Source: Clostridia bacterium (lineage in GTDB: Bacteria > Bacillota > Clostridia > Christensenellales > CAG-138). Taken from it: a DNA stretch of 64,000 bases. The notes below the pieces were generated by a model. The model was given only the letters and a program-made list of their open reading frames with translations. It made no database searches and had not been told where the DNA came from. The stretch is taken from NCBI GenBank assembly GCA_017614315.1, contig JAGACA010000013.1, positions 49,157-113,156 on the forward strand, given 5' to 3'. Below are positions 36,086 to 44,372 of this stretch, in pieces. The position numbers were made by a program, and so were the translations under genes. Position 1 is the stretch's first letter. Each line of letters starts with the position of its first letter.

Positions 36086-36493
36086 TTATCGCCTTATAAG
36101 AACAATTTGATAATCGCCATCTTCACGTGTGAATATTCTTAATTTTCCGTTTGAAATAACGCCTTTGTAGTAAAAAGGCAGCATCGTAATCTCATATCCA
36201 CTCCCTTGTTTTTTCCACGTTCCGGAATAATCGCCTTGCATATTATATATGAAATCGTCTTCCGCATCGAATCCAAAGCCTTTTCTTGTTTCAAACGTTC
36301 CGTCTTCATTGAATATCCAAATATGTGATACCGCAAGTTTTCCTTCAAATCCAATATACTGCACTTCTTCAGATACCCACTCTCCCACGATCTTATCCTT
36401 GCCTATACCGCTATTACCGTTTCCGCAGCCCGTCATCGGAATCATCAACGCAAGGAACAATAATGCCGCAATAATACATAACGCCCTTTTCAT
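36086..36493 (-). CDS. Small lipocalin-like lipoprotein (DUF5640-like) B
   Basis: 135 residues. Signal peptide MKRALCIIAALLFLALMIPM and lipobox TGC, then a Gly/Asn linker and a beta domain (KIVGEWVSEEVQYIGFEG, FNEDGTFETRKGFGF, GDYSGTWKKQGSGYEI). It is the first gene of a three-lipoprotein operon transcribed from 36540-36568, divergent from an HTH gene whose likely operators cover this promoter. Confidence 0.78.
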   Translation of the reverse strand: MKRALCIIAALLFLALMIPMTGCGNGNSGIGKDKIVGEWVSEEVQYIGFEGKLAVSHIWIFNEDGTFETRKGFGFDAEDDFIYNMQGDYSGTWKKQGSGYEITMLPFYYKGVISNGKLRIFTREDGDYQIVLIRR

Positions 36494-36512
36494 TTAGTCC
36501 TCCTTGTTTTTT

Positions 36513-36528
36513 GCTACCAAATGGTAGC
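36513..36528. promoter_or_regulatory. Operator 2 of the lipoprotein/HTH switch
   Basis: GCTACCAAATGGTAGC: perfect 7-bp arms around AA. It lies between the minus-strand -10 box and the first lipoprotein's ribosome-binding site. Confidence 0.65.
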
Positions 36529-36539
36529 ATGATGAATAT

Positions 36540-36568
36540 TTTATACCACCGTTTGGTAGTATTGTCAA
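36540..36568 (-). promoter_or_regulatory. Promoter of the three-lipoprotein operon
   Basis: Minus strand: TTGACA (36568-36563), 17-bp spacer, TATAAA (36545-36540). The spacer is almost filled by operator 1. Confidence 0.82.
36546..36559. promoter_or_regulatory. Operator 1 of the lipoprotein/HTH switch
   Basis: Minus strand CTACCAAACGGTGG, matching 12 of 14 bases of operator 2 (CTACCAAATGGTAG). It sits exactly in the spacer between -35 and -10. Confidence 0.65.
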
Positions 36569-36583
36569 GAGGAGGATCGCAAA

Positions 36584-36811
36584 ATGTATTTCAAAAGAAT
36601 AGAGGATCTGCGTGTCGATCACGACCTTACGCAACAGGATCTGGCAGATTATTTGGGCTGTCAGAGAGAGGTTTATAGACGATATGAAAAGGGGACGAGA
36701 ACCATTCCCGTTGATTTTTTGATCAAGCTTGCAGATTATTACGGCGTCAGCGTTGATTATATTCTGGAGCATGAAACAAAAAATAGTTTTCCGAAGGTCG
36801 ATATTGAATAA
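36584..36811 (+). CDS. Small XRE-family HTH repressor
   Basis: 75 residues, almost entirely one Cro/CI helix-turn-helix (DHDLTQQDLADYLGCQREVY, RYEKGTRTIPVDFLIKLADY, YGVSVDYIL). GAGGAGG lies 9 bases before the ATG. The gene is divergent from the lipoprotein operon, and two copies of a CTACCAAAyGGTrG palindrome lie between them, so it probably represses that operon and perhaps itself. No obvious ligand domain. Its G+C is lower than that of most neighbours. Confidence 0.85.
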   Translation: MYFKRIEDLRVDHDLTQQDLADYLGCQREVYRRYEKGTRTIPVDFLIKLADYYGVSVDYILEHETKNSFPKVDIE

Positions 36812-36832
36812 TGTTTTTTTAGAGTGTATAAT
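36804..36832 (+). promoter_or_regulatory. Promoter of the response-regulator gene
   Basis: TTGAAT (36804-36809), 17-bp spacer, TATAAT (36827-36832). The -35 box lies inside the end of the HTH gene, so the regulator has its own promoter. Confidence 0.7.
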
Positions 36833-36861
36833 TTGAAATAAAAAAGTGACGGAGTTGTTTT

Positions 36862-37530
36862 ATGATTTTCATAGTCGAAGACGATAACGACATCAGGGAG
36901 CTCGAATGCTACGCGCTAAGATCGAGCGGGTATGAAGTCGTTCCCTGCGCCTCCGGCGCGGAGCTTTTCGAAAAGCTTCCCGGCGGAGAGCCGACGCTGA
37001 TACTCCTTGACGTCATGCTTCCGGGAGAGGACGGTCTTTCGATACTCTCGCGTCTCAGGAACGATCCCGCGACCGCGGAGCTTCCGATAATCATGGTCAC
37101 CGCGAAGACGAGCGAGATCGACAAGGTGCGCGGGCTCGATCAGGGCGCGGACGATTACGTGACCAAGCCCTTCGGCGTGATGGAGCTGGTCTCCCGCGTG
37201 AAGGCGCTCCTCCGCCGCTCCGCCCCGCGGGAGGCGGCGCATGACAGGCTGGTCTCCGGCTCTATCGAGATTAACTGCGACAAGCGCACGGTCTCCGTCG
37301 ACGGCAAAGAGGTCGACCTCACCTTCAAGGAGTATGAACTCCTCTACGCCCTGCTTTCCAACAAGGGCGCCGTACAGTCGCGCGAGAAGCTCATCAGCGA
37401 GGTGTGGGGCTATGATTTCGCCGGCGAAACGCGCACGGTGGACATGCACGTCAAGACGCTCCGCCAGAAGCTCGGCGAGAGCGGCAGAAGCATAGTGACC
37501 GTCAGGAACGTAGGATACAGGATGGATTGA
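36862..37530 (+). CDS. OmpR/PhoB-family response regulator (orphan)
   Basis: 222 residues. The receiver domain (residues 1-115) has the acidic pair EDD (6-8), the phospho-acceptor Asp in ILLDVMLPGEDG (D51-52 region), and the conserved VTAKT and KPFGVMEL (Lys ~100). The winged-helix DNA-binding domain follows (EVDLTFKEYELLYALLSNKG, SREKLISEVWGYDF, TRTVDMHVKTLRQKLG). No histidine kinase is encoded beside it, and a terminator follows at once. It could act on direct-repeat sites such as those at 29691-29717, which is only an inference. Confidence 0.92.
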   Translation: MIFIVEDDNDIRELECYALRSSGYEVVPCASGAELFEKLPGGEPTLILLDVMLPGEDGLSILSRLRNDPATAELPIIMVTAKTSEIDKVRGLDQGADDYVTKPFGVMELVSRVKALLRRSAPREAAHDRLVSGSIEINCDKRTVSVDGKEVDLTFKEYELLYALLSNKGAVQSREKLISEVWGYDFAGETRTVDMHVKTLRQKLGESGRSIVTVRNVGYRMD

Positions 37531-37562
37531 AGACCGAAGACTTAATAATGAAACAAAATGAG

Positions 37563-37590
37563 AAAACTCCGCCGACGGCGGAGTTTTTTC
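37563..37590. terminator. Bidirectional terminator with family resemblance to 6491-6515
   Basis: AAAACTCCGCC / GGCGGAGTTTT stem with a GAC loop, six Ts. It serves the response regulator (plus) and the RCC1-like lipoprotein (minus). Confidence 0.9.
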
Positions 37591-37596
37591 CGTAAT

Positions 37597-37618
37597 CATT
37601 CATTATTCATTATTCATT
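37597..37618. repeat. ATTATTCATT repeat tract overlapping the RCC1-like gene end
   Basis: Three copies of the ATTATTCA unit seen at 6523-6552. The last codons and stop of the minus-strand RCC1-like gene (…Met-Asn-Asn-Glu-stop) come from this repeat. Confidence 0.75.
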
Positions 37619-39165
37619 TCTTTTACCACCGGCAAGGGCGCGGTAACTTCCTCTTCGTTCGAGAGCACGCCGAGCAGTCCCTCGCCGTTCCAGCCCCAAG
37701 CCCATATCCTGCCGTTCCCGTCAACAGCGTAGGTCGAGGCGTAAAGCTCCGTCCAGTCGTATTCGTCACCGTCGACGAATTCCATCCTCAAAAGGTTGAA
37801 CACCTTCGTGATCTTCGCCTCGAACGGTATCTTGACGAAGCCGAAGCTCCTACTCTCGTCGGTATCGCGCGGGCCGAATACGGAGTCGGAGCCCGTCGCC
37901 CACAAGGTGCCGTCCTTTTTGATTATATAGGTGTTGTAGCCGTTGGTCGAAACCGTCTTTACATCCTTCGCGACGAGCTCGGGAATATCGACGTCGGCGT
38001 CGGCGTTCTTGCCGAGCACGGAGTTGTCCCAGAGGCCCCAAGCCCAGAGCTCGCCGTTCTTTTTAAGGGCGAACCTATAATAATAGCCCCAGTCCTCGTC
38101 GATGTAGTCGTCCGCGTAAAACTCGCCGACGCCGTCCATTATGAATATCAGCTTGTTCAGCTGATCCTCGGGGATCTCCCTTATGCCGTCGAAGCTGTTG
38201 ACGTAATAGCAGTAGAGCGAGCCGTTGTTCATGAGGATATAGGCGGCGGAATCGGAGATCGTGACCGAGCGGTAGGAGGAGCAGATCTCGACCTTGTTGT
38301 TGTTATAGTCGAGCGCGTAAAGCCTGCCGTTCGTTCCCTCGATCACGCGGATAATGCCGTTCGCAAGTATGTTCCTGACGCCGTCCGCGACATGCGAATA
38401 ACCCTCGTCGCCGTACTGCTTCCTCAAAAGCTCGCCGCCCGAGGTTATCGCGTATGCGCCGTCGAAGGCCACGATGTTTTTGAGCACGGCCTTCGGAGTG
38501 CAGGCGGCGGCCTTCTCTTCGTCGGAAAGCGTATCGTCCCACGAATTGAAGCCCCAATGGTAAAGTTCCCCGCCCTCGGTGACGGCGTACCAGCCGTCGT
38601 AAGCGCGGACGATCTTCTTTACAAAGGGCATTATCTCCTCGGGCTTAGTGCGGTCGGTCGTGTCGCCCAGGCCGAGATCGCCGCCGTCGTTCCTGCCCCA
38701 ACCCCAGAGCATGCCGTCGGAGCCGAGCGCGAACACGGTTTCGCCGACGAATATGGGCGTGAGCCCCTCCGCGATCTTGACGGGGAAGCGGACGAGCGAG
38801 GTCGTGCCGCTGCCGGCCTGGCCGTATTCGTTCCTGCCCCAGCTCCAGAGCGAGCCGTCGGCAAAGAGGATATAATTCGTACCCGCGCTCGAGGAGAAAA
38901 CGCTCTTGACGTCCGACGCGCCGAGAGGCTCCGCGTTGGGAACCTCGGTGGGCTCGGGAGTGATCTCCGGCGGGGCGGTGGGCGCATCCGTGGGTACGTC
39001 GGTGGGATCGGCGGGATCGGTCGGCGCGGTCGTCGGCTGTTCCGTCGCCTTCGGCGCTTCGGTCGGCGCAGGAGAGCCTTCCGCGTCCTTTATGGGCGCT
39101 TTTTGACACGCCGCGAGCGAAACGAGCATCAGTATCGTTATTGCGAGTGAGATAATGCGTTTCAT
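37603..39165 (-). CDS. RCC1-like beta-propeller lipoprotein 1
   Basis: 520 residues. Lipoprotein signal with lipobox LAAC (residues 17-20), then a Pro/Thr/Glu/Asp linker (residues ~25-80) and about seven RCC1-type blades, seen as repeated LFADGSLWSWGRNEYGQAG, LGSDGMLWGWGRNDGGDLG and LKKNGELWAWG-like segments. RCC1 propellers usually bind proteins or ligands; here the protein would be displayed on the outer cell face. A paralogue lies 81 bases upstream. Target unknown. Confidence 0.85.
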   Translation of the reverse strand: MKRIISLAITILMLVSLAACQKAPIKDAEGSPAPTEAPKATEQPTTAPTDPADPTDVPTDAPTAPPEITPEPTEVPNAEPLGASDVKSVFSSSAGTNYILFADGSLWSWGRNEYGQAGSGTTSLVRFPVKIAEGLTPIFVGETVFALGSDGMLWGWGRNDGGDLGLGDTTDRTKPEEIMPFVKKIVRAYDGWYAVTEGGELYHWGFNSWDDTLSDEEKAAACTPKAVLKNIVAFDGAYAITSGGELLRKQYGDEGYSHVADGVRNILANGIIRVIEGTNGRLYALDYNNNKVEICSSYRSVTISDSAAYILMNNGSLYCYYVNSFDGIREIPEDQLNKLIFIMDGVGEFYADDYIDEDWGYYYRFALKKNGELWAWGLWDNSVLGKNADADVDIPELVAKDVKTVSTNGYNTYIIKKDGTLWATGSDSVFGPRDTDESRSFGFVKIPFEAKITKVFNLLRMEFVDGDEYDWTELYASTYAVDGNGRIWAWGWNGEGLLGVLSNEEEVTAPLPVVKEMNNE

Positions 39166-39246
39166 ACGATCGCCTTCCTTTATTTGTTATCCGAATATAT
39201 AACGGAGCGGAGCCCCCGCCGGTTCCCGTTTTTCTTGTTTTTTGAC

Positions 39247-40758
39247 TTATCTTCCTTCGGGACGGATCTCCGTCGGGGTATGGATCACGGCGTCCGCCGT
39301 ATCCCCCGCGAGGAAGCCGTCGCCGTTATAGCCCCACGCGAGGACGGTCCCGTCGTGAAGCACGGCGAACGAACGCGTATAGACCGTAAGGCCTTCCGTC
39401 CAGCTTTCGTATTCGTCCCAAGCATCGGTCGCGTACCTTAAGTCGGTGGTGGCGCGGGTCGCGAAATACGCCGCGTTTTCAATGCCGAGCTTTACGAAAT
39501 ATCCTATAACGTCGCCGTCGGTATCGCCGGCCGTGCCTAGAGAGCCGCTTTCCGCGTTGTTCATTCCAGTCGCATAGACGTCGCCGTTTTCGAGTATGAC
39601 GTAGGTCTGCAGGCCGTTGGTGTAAACGCTGCGGACGCCTTCGGCGACAAGGGCGGGAACGGAGCGGTTTTCATCGTCCGTCCTGCCGGATCCGATGCCG
39701 TCTGCTGACTCCCATGCCCACAGCTCGCCGTTTTCTTTAAGCGCGAACGTTACGTCGAAGCAGTCGAAGGCTTCGCTGTACGCCTCGGCATGCACGAGCT
39801 CCTTAACACCGTCCAATACCTTGATCAGCGTGGTGTCGGTCTCCTGATCCCTTATGAACGGATGGTCGTAATCCAAAACCGTGCCGTCCTCCGTGAGGAT
39901 GTATCCGCCTATAACGGTGCGGATGCCCTCGCATACGGCAATGGTCACGGTCTCGTCGGAATCCCAGACCTTGCGCCACTCGTAAAGAGTGCCGTCGACG
40001 CCCTTATAAAGGGCGGTCCAGCCGTCGAATCCGTAGGCCTCGCTGACGTTCTCGGCGATCTTTCTGAAATCGCCCCATCTTTCGATCAGGTCCCCTCCGA
40101 CGGTGATTATGTAATCCTCGTCGAAGCTTTTGACGTTTTCATAATAGAGGGAGGGAACGGAAGAAGCGGTCCTTTCCTCCTCGGTAAGGTCGTCGTCCCA
40201 CGCGTCGAAGCCCCAGTTATAAAGCTTGCCGTCCCCGGTGAGCGCGAACCAGCCGCCGTTATAATACCTTGCAATCTTCGTGACGCCTTCGAGGATCTTT
40301 TCGGGCTTCGTCCTGTCGACGGTATCGCCGAGGCCGAGATCCGCGCCGTCGTTCCTGCCCCAGCCCCAGAGCGTGCCTTCGCCGTCGAGAGCGAAGACCG
40401 TTTCGCCGATGTAAACGGGGGTGAGACCGTCGGCTATGTGCACGGGAACGCCCACGGTACCGGCAGCGCCGCAGCCGACTTGGCCGTGTTCGTTATTGCC
40501 CCAGCCGTAAAGGCTGCCGTCGGGATAGAGGATGAAGAACACGTCGTCTCCGACGAAAACCTCGGGAAGCTCCTCCGCGGGCTCATCGGTCGGAGCGGCG
40601 GTGGGGATCACGGGCTCTTCGGTCGGATCGGCCGGCCTTTCGGTCGCCGTATCTGTCGGAGCGGGGGGATCGTTCGCTTCCTTTTCGGGCGCCTTACTGC
40701 AGGCGGCGAAGGGAACGAGCAGAGCGAAAATAATGACGAAAGATAAAATGCGTTTCAT
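39247..40758 (-). CDS. RCC1-like beta-propeller lipoprotein 2
   Basis: 503 residues with the same plan: lipobox FAAC (residues 16-19), a Pro/Thr/Glu linker, and RCC1 blades (LYPDGSLYGWGNNEHGQVGC, LDGEGTLWGWGRNDGADLG, LKENGELWAWE). It shares many blade sequences with the downstream gene, pointing to tandem duplication. Same likely location and role. Confidence 0.85.
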   Translation of the reverse strand: MKRILSFVIIFALLVPFAACSKAPEKEANDPPAPTDTATERPADPTEEPVIPTAAPTDEPAEELPEVFVGDDVFFILYPDGSLYGWGNNEHGQVGCGAAGTVGVPVHIADGLTPVYIGETVFALDGEGTLWGWGRNDGADLGLGDTVDRTKPEKILEGVTKIARYYNGGWFALTGDGKLYNWGFDAWDDDLTEEERTASSVPSLYYENVKSFDEDYIITVGGDLIERWGDFRKIAENVSEAYGFDGWTALYKGVDGTLYEWRKVWDSDETVTIAVCEGIRTVIGGYILTEDGTVLDYDHPFIRDQETDTTLIKVLDGVKELVHAEAYSEAFDCFDVTFALKENGELWAWESADGIGSGRTDDENRSVPALVAEGVRSVYTNGLQTYVILENGDVYATGMNNAESGSLGTAGDTDGDVIGYFVKLGIENAAYFATRATTDLRYATDAWDEYESWTEGLTVYTRSFAVLHDGTVLAWGYNGDGFLAGDTADAVIHTPTEIRPEGR

Positions 40759-40800
40759 GATGATGCCTTTCTTTTTTGGTTCTCACCTAAATAACGCAAA

Positions 40801-40824
40801 AGGGAACCCGAAGGTTCCCTATAT
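40801..40824 (-). terminator. Terminator of argF
   Basis: AGGGAACC / GGTTCCCT stem with a tetraloop. On the minus strand it is followed by TTTTGCG; it also has an AT-rich tail on the plus side. Confidence 0.75.
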
Positions 40825-40836
40825 ATTTTTTCGGGA

Positions 40837-41826
40837 TCACCTGCCGATGGTGGCTACCATGACGGCCTTGATGGTGTGCATGCGGTTTTCCGCCTCGTCG
40901 AAGACCTTAGACATCGAGGAACGGAACACCTCGTCGGAGACTTCCTGCTCCTTGAGGCCGTACTTTTCGTAGATGTCGCGGCCGACGGAGGTCTCGAGGT
41001 CATGGAAGCTGGGCAGGCAGTGCAGGAAGATGACGTCGGGATTATGGGTCATCTTCATCATGTCCATGGTCACGCGATACGGCTCGAGGAGCTGGATGCG
41101 CTCGGCGAAATGCTCTTCCTCGCCCATGGATACCCAAACGTCGGTGTAGATGGCGTCTGCGCCGTCGACGTCCTCGATCTTATCGGAGAACTCGATCTTC
41201 GCGCCGGTCTCGGCGGCAAGAGCGCGCATCTCGTTGACAAGACCCTCTTCGGGCCAGAGGCACTTGGGAGCGATGCCGACAAAATGCATGCCGAGCTTCG
41301 CGGAAATGATCATAAGGGAGTTGCCCATGTTGTTCCTCGCATCGCCGACATAGACGAGCTTGACCTTGTTGACGGGCTTCGCGACGTGCTCGCGGATGGT
41401 GAGCAGGTCGGCAAGCACCTGGGTGGGATGGAACATATCGGTAAGACCGTTCCATACGGGAACGCCGGCGTGCTTCGCGAGAAGCTCGACGGTCTCCTGC
41501 TTGAAGCCGCGGAACTCGATGCCGTCATAGAAGCGGCCGAGGACCTTCGCGGTATCCTCAAGGGACTCCTTCTTGCCCATCTGGGAATTGGAGAGGAAGG
41601 TCACGTTCGCGCCCTCATCGTAAGCGGCGACCTCAAAGGCGCAGCGGGTACGGGTGGAGGTCTTCTCGAACAGAAGGACTATGTTCTTGCCGGAAAGCAG
41701 ATCGCCCTTGATGCCGGCGCGCTTTTTGGCCTTAAGGTCGGCGGCAAGGTCGAGAAGGTACATGATCTCTTCGGGGGTGAAATCCTTGAGAGTCAAGAGG
41801 TGACGTCCTTTAAGATTAACGGGCAT
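40837..41826 (-). CDS. argF: Ornithine carbamoyltransferase
   Basis: 329 residues. The carbamoyl-phosphate loop [13 protein letters not shown] lies near residue 53, [11 protein letters not shown] near residue 133, and HCLPSFHD near residue 275 carries the ornithine-site Cys. It makes citrulline from ornithine and carbamoyl phosphate. No other arg or arc genes are nearby, so anabolic (ArgF) and catabolic (ArcB) roles cannot be separated. Minus-strand TATAAT lies about 40 bases upstream. Confidence 0.95.
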   Translation of the reverse strand: MPVNLKGRHLLTLKDFTPEEIMYLLDLAADLKAKKRAGIKGDLLSGKNIVLLFEKTSTRTRCAFEVAAYDEGANVTFLSNSQMGKKESLEDTAKVLGRFYDGIEFRGFKQETVELLAKHAGVPVWNGLTDMFHPTQVLADLLTIREHVAKPVNKVKLVYVGDARNNMGNSLMIISAKLGMHFVGIAPKCLWPEEGLVNEMRALAAETGAKIEFSDKIEDVDGADAIYTDVWVSMGEEEHFAERIQLLEPYRVTMDMMKMTHNPDVIFLHCLPSFHDLETSVGRDIYEKYGLKEQEVSDEVFRSSMSKVFDEAENRMHTIKAVMVATIGR

Positions 41827-41943
41827 GGTTTTTTCTCCTTTATCAAATAAAGATTTATCACAGGGATTATATCAAATCTTATCTCCAAAGAAAAGCATTT
41901 TTTGCAATATACTTTTGGGGTCCCGGCGCATATAAAAAACCAG

Positions 41944-41972
41944 TTGCTTTTTTCAATGAGATTCGGTAAAAT
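41944..41972 (+). promoter_or_regulatory. Promoter of the coiled-coil/hydrolase gene
   Basis: TTGCTT (41944-41949), 17-bp spacer, TAAAAT (41967-41972), 43 bases before the ATG. Confidence 0.65.
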
Positions 41973-42014
41973 AAAAGATGGATAATGATGTAGTACCGGG
42001 AAGGAAGTTAGGAT

Positions 42015-44372
42015 ATGAATCTTTCACTTGACGTAAAAAGATTTATGAATAACGAACATATGGGGGATTACGTGAGCGTCGTCCTTCCCAGCGAGCTGCC
42101 CGTCGAGCGCGCCGAGGTGCGCGAGGTCAACCGCGACAAATCCGCCGCCCGCGGAGCGCAGAGCCAGGCCGAAAACAAGGCCCGCGCGGCGCAGAAGGCC
42201 CGCGAACGCGCGGAGAATTCGTCCCGCCTCCGCTCAATGAAGGCGGTCGAGCTGAACGAGGCGCGCGCCGTATTAGACGACATAGTTTCCCAGCAGAACG
42301 CCATGCAGCCCGAGCTCGATCAGAAGCGAGCGGCGCTTGAAGAGGCATACGCCGATTTCAACGATAAATCCAATATCTACGCAGTTAAAAAAGAGATATA
42401 CGACAATGCGGAGAGCGCGTTCAACGCCGCTCTTTCCGAACAGCGCGCCGCGGAGACCGACGTTAACAACTGCCGTGCGACGCTTTCCGGCGCCGAAAAC
42501 TCCCTCGCCTCCGCGAAGGAGTCGGGGCTCAAGCACGAGGATCGTATGTCCTCGGCCTTGGGCGAATCGGCGGAGCTTAAGGTGATATCCGAGAAGGCGC
42601 GGCAGGAGGCAGACGAGGCCGCCGCTCTTGAGGCGGACAAGGCGAAGAAGTTCAACGAGCTGTCAAAGGTGACTGCGCAGCTTTCCGCCGTCATGAAATC
42701 CGAGCAGAAAAAGCTCAACGAGGCGCAGAGGAGCCAGACGAACGCCGCCAAGGAATTTGTCAGGGCGTCCGCGGATCATTCCTCGCTGACCGAGGCTGTC
42801 GCGAGCGCCGAGCAGGCGATAGCGGATGGCAAGGGCGACGCCGAGACGTTAAGGGCGAAGGCAGCAGCTCAAAGGACGAAGCTCGCCGCCGCCGTGACGA
42901 GGCTCGACAACGCCGGCTATATGAAGATGGAAGCCGAGAAGAACCTCTCGGAGGCGGAGGATGCCGCGTCGAAGGCCGAGATTGAGTTCAACCGTTCGAA
43001 CGAGCTTCTGTCCATATGCAGAAAGGAGCTCGACGAGCTCAAGGTCCGTTCGTCCGCCGCTTATTCAAGGGCGGCCGAGGCCGAAGCGAAATACGATTCC
43101 GCCAGCCGCGGTTATTATAAATCCCAGGAGGATATGGAAACGAACGCCCGCGACGTCAAATCGATGGAGGCGAGCGTCGTCGACGGCAAAAAGGAGCTCC
43201 TTAACGCCGAAACGAGGCTTAAGGGACTTATAGAGGAAACGGAAAAAGCGCGCGGAAATATGGAAAAAGCGCGCGAGATAATGGATGAGAACAACCTCAT
43301 AATGAAGCGCTCCGAGGCGAATTACACCACGCGTAAGACCGCTTTCGAAGCGATCAATTCTTCTTATCAGATGGCTGAAAAGGACAGGAAGACCCAGAAA
43401 ACCGTCTGCGACAGGCTGCAGTCCGAGCTTCGTCAGCTGGAAGGTCAGCTCGATATCGACATGGCGGCGCGCGACAGCGCGGTGCTCGAAGCCGAAAACA
43501 GCGAGGCTGAGGCGGAGCGCAGAAGGCTTTCCATCCGCACCATCAATTCCAAATACGAAACGGTAAAGATCCATTACGTCCAGAAGGGCAAGGGCGAGGA
43601 TATCCTCCTAATCCATTCCGTCGGTCAAAGCCTTTACACCTTCCGCGAGCTCATCGACAGGCTTGCGTCGAGGTTCCGCGTCACGGCGATCGACCTCGTC
43701 GGCTTCGGATATTCCCAAAAACCCGTCTATTTCGATTATACCCTCAACGAAATGGGCGATTTCATCGATCATTTCATGGAGGCGATGGGTATGGACTATG
43801 CCCATCTGTTCGGTTTCTCGATGGGCGCAGGCTATGTCATCAATTTCGCGAAGCGCTACCCCGACAGGGTCGGTAAGATCGTACTCCTTTCCCCGGGCGG
43901 CATCACGGCGGAAATGCCCACTTCTTTAAGGCTTATTTCAAACCGCTTTCTCGGCGGTCTAGCGGTGAATCTCATTTCGTACCGCTCGGTCAAAAACATG
44001 CTCGGCGAATGTTATTTTGACCTTACAAACCATACCGACGATCTTTGCAATGAATATTATAAACCTATCGCTTCTTCCGACGCGAAGCGCGTAATCCGTT
44101 CCTGCGTTTCCTATTATTATGACGAAGAAGTTATACATTCTTTGAGAAACGTCTCAGCGGATACCCTTCTTCTGTGGGGCAACGAGGATAAATGGCATCC
44201 TACCGAAATGGCCGATCTTTTCAGAGCTGTGATGCCCAATGTTAAATATTCGCTTATAAGGAACGCCGGACATCTCGCGCATGAAGAAAAAGCCGAAAAG
44301 GTGTCGCAGCTTATTAAAAAATTCATACCCTGCGGTTATGACGATGAGGAAGAAGAAACGATGTTTGTATAA
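42015..44372 (+). CDS. Long coiled-coil protein fused to an alpha/beta hydrolase
   Basis: 785 residues in one uninterrupted frame; AGGAAG..GGA lies upstream of the ATG. There is no signal peptide or membrane helix. Residues ~35-510 are Ala/Glu/Lys/Arg-rich with nearly no prolines, a long coiled coil of several segments. Residues ~512-785 form an alpha/beta hydrolase with the full triad: nucleophile Ser602 in GFSMGAG, Asp725 in GNEDKWHP and His753 in NAGHLAHEE; oxyanion-region ILLIHSVGQS precedes it. The Walker motifs of SMC/Rad50 proteins are absent. The protein ends in DDEEEETMFV. From about 43,900 the DNA becomes AT-richer, continuing into dnaN. I know no named family with this architecture; it may be an esterase held on a filament-like or polar scaffold. 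Confidence 0.85.
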   Translation: MNLSLDVKRFMNNEHMGDYVSVVLPSELPVERAEVREVNRDKSAARGAQSQAENKARAAQKARERAENSSRLRSMKAVELNEARAVLDDIVSQQNAMQPELDQKRAALEEAYADFNDKSNIYAVKKEIYDNAESAFNAALSEQRAAETDVNNCRATLSGAENSLASAKESGLKHEDRMSSALGESAELKVISEKARQEADEAAALEADKAKKFNELSKVTAQLSAVMKSEQKKLNEAQRSQTNAAKEFVRASADHSSLTEAVASAEQAIADGKGDAETLRAKAAAQRTKLAAAVTRLDNAGYMKMEAEKNLSEAEDAASKAEIEFNRSNELLSICRKELDELKVRSSAAYSRAAEAEAKYDSASRGYYKSQEDMETNARDVKSMEASVVDGKKELLNAETRLKGLIEETEKARGNMEKAREIMDENNLIMKRSEANYTTRKTAFEAINSSYQMAEKDRKTQKTVCDRLQSELRQLEGQLDIDMAARDSAVLEAENSEAEAERRRLSIRTINSKYETVKIHYVQKGKGEDILLIHSVGQSLYTFRELIDRLASRFRVTAIDLVGFGYSQKPVYFDYTLNEMGDFIDHFMEAMGMDYAHLFGFSMGAGYVINFAKRYPDRVGKIVLLSPGGITAEMPTSLRLISNRFLGGLAVNLISYRSVKNMLGECYFDLTNHTDDLCNEYYKPIASSDAKRVIRSCVSYYYDEEVIHSLRNVSADTLLLWGNEDKWHPTEMADLFRAVMPNVKYSLIRNAGHLAHEEKAEKVSQLIKKFIPCGYDDEEEETMFV

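Noticed and set aside
37558-39150. 530-codon frame antisense to the first RCC1-like lipoprotein
   Set aside because: Shadow frame. The minus-strand gene has a signal peptide, lipobox and blade repeats; this one starts inside the terminator/repeat element.
41827-41880. ARG box upstream of argF
   Set aside because: ATAAATCTTTATTTGAT is only loosely like an ArgR site and lies in AT-rich promoter DNA; evidence too weak to report.
42120-43545. Coiled coil as an SMC/Rad50-type ATPase
   Set aside because: No Walker A, Walker B or ABC signature was found at either end of the rod.
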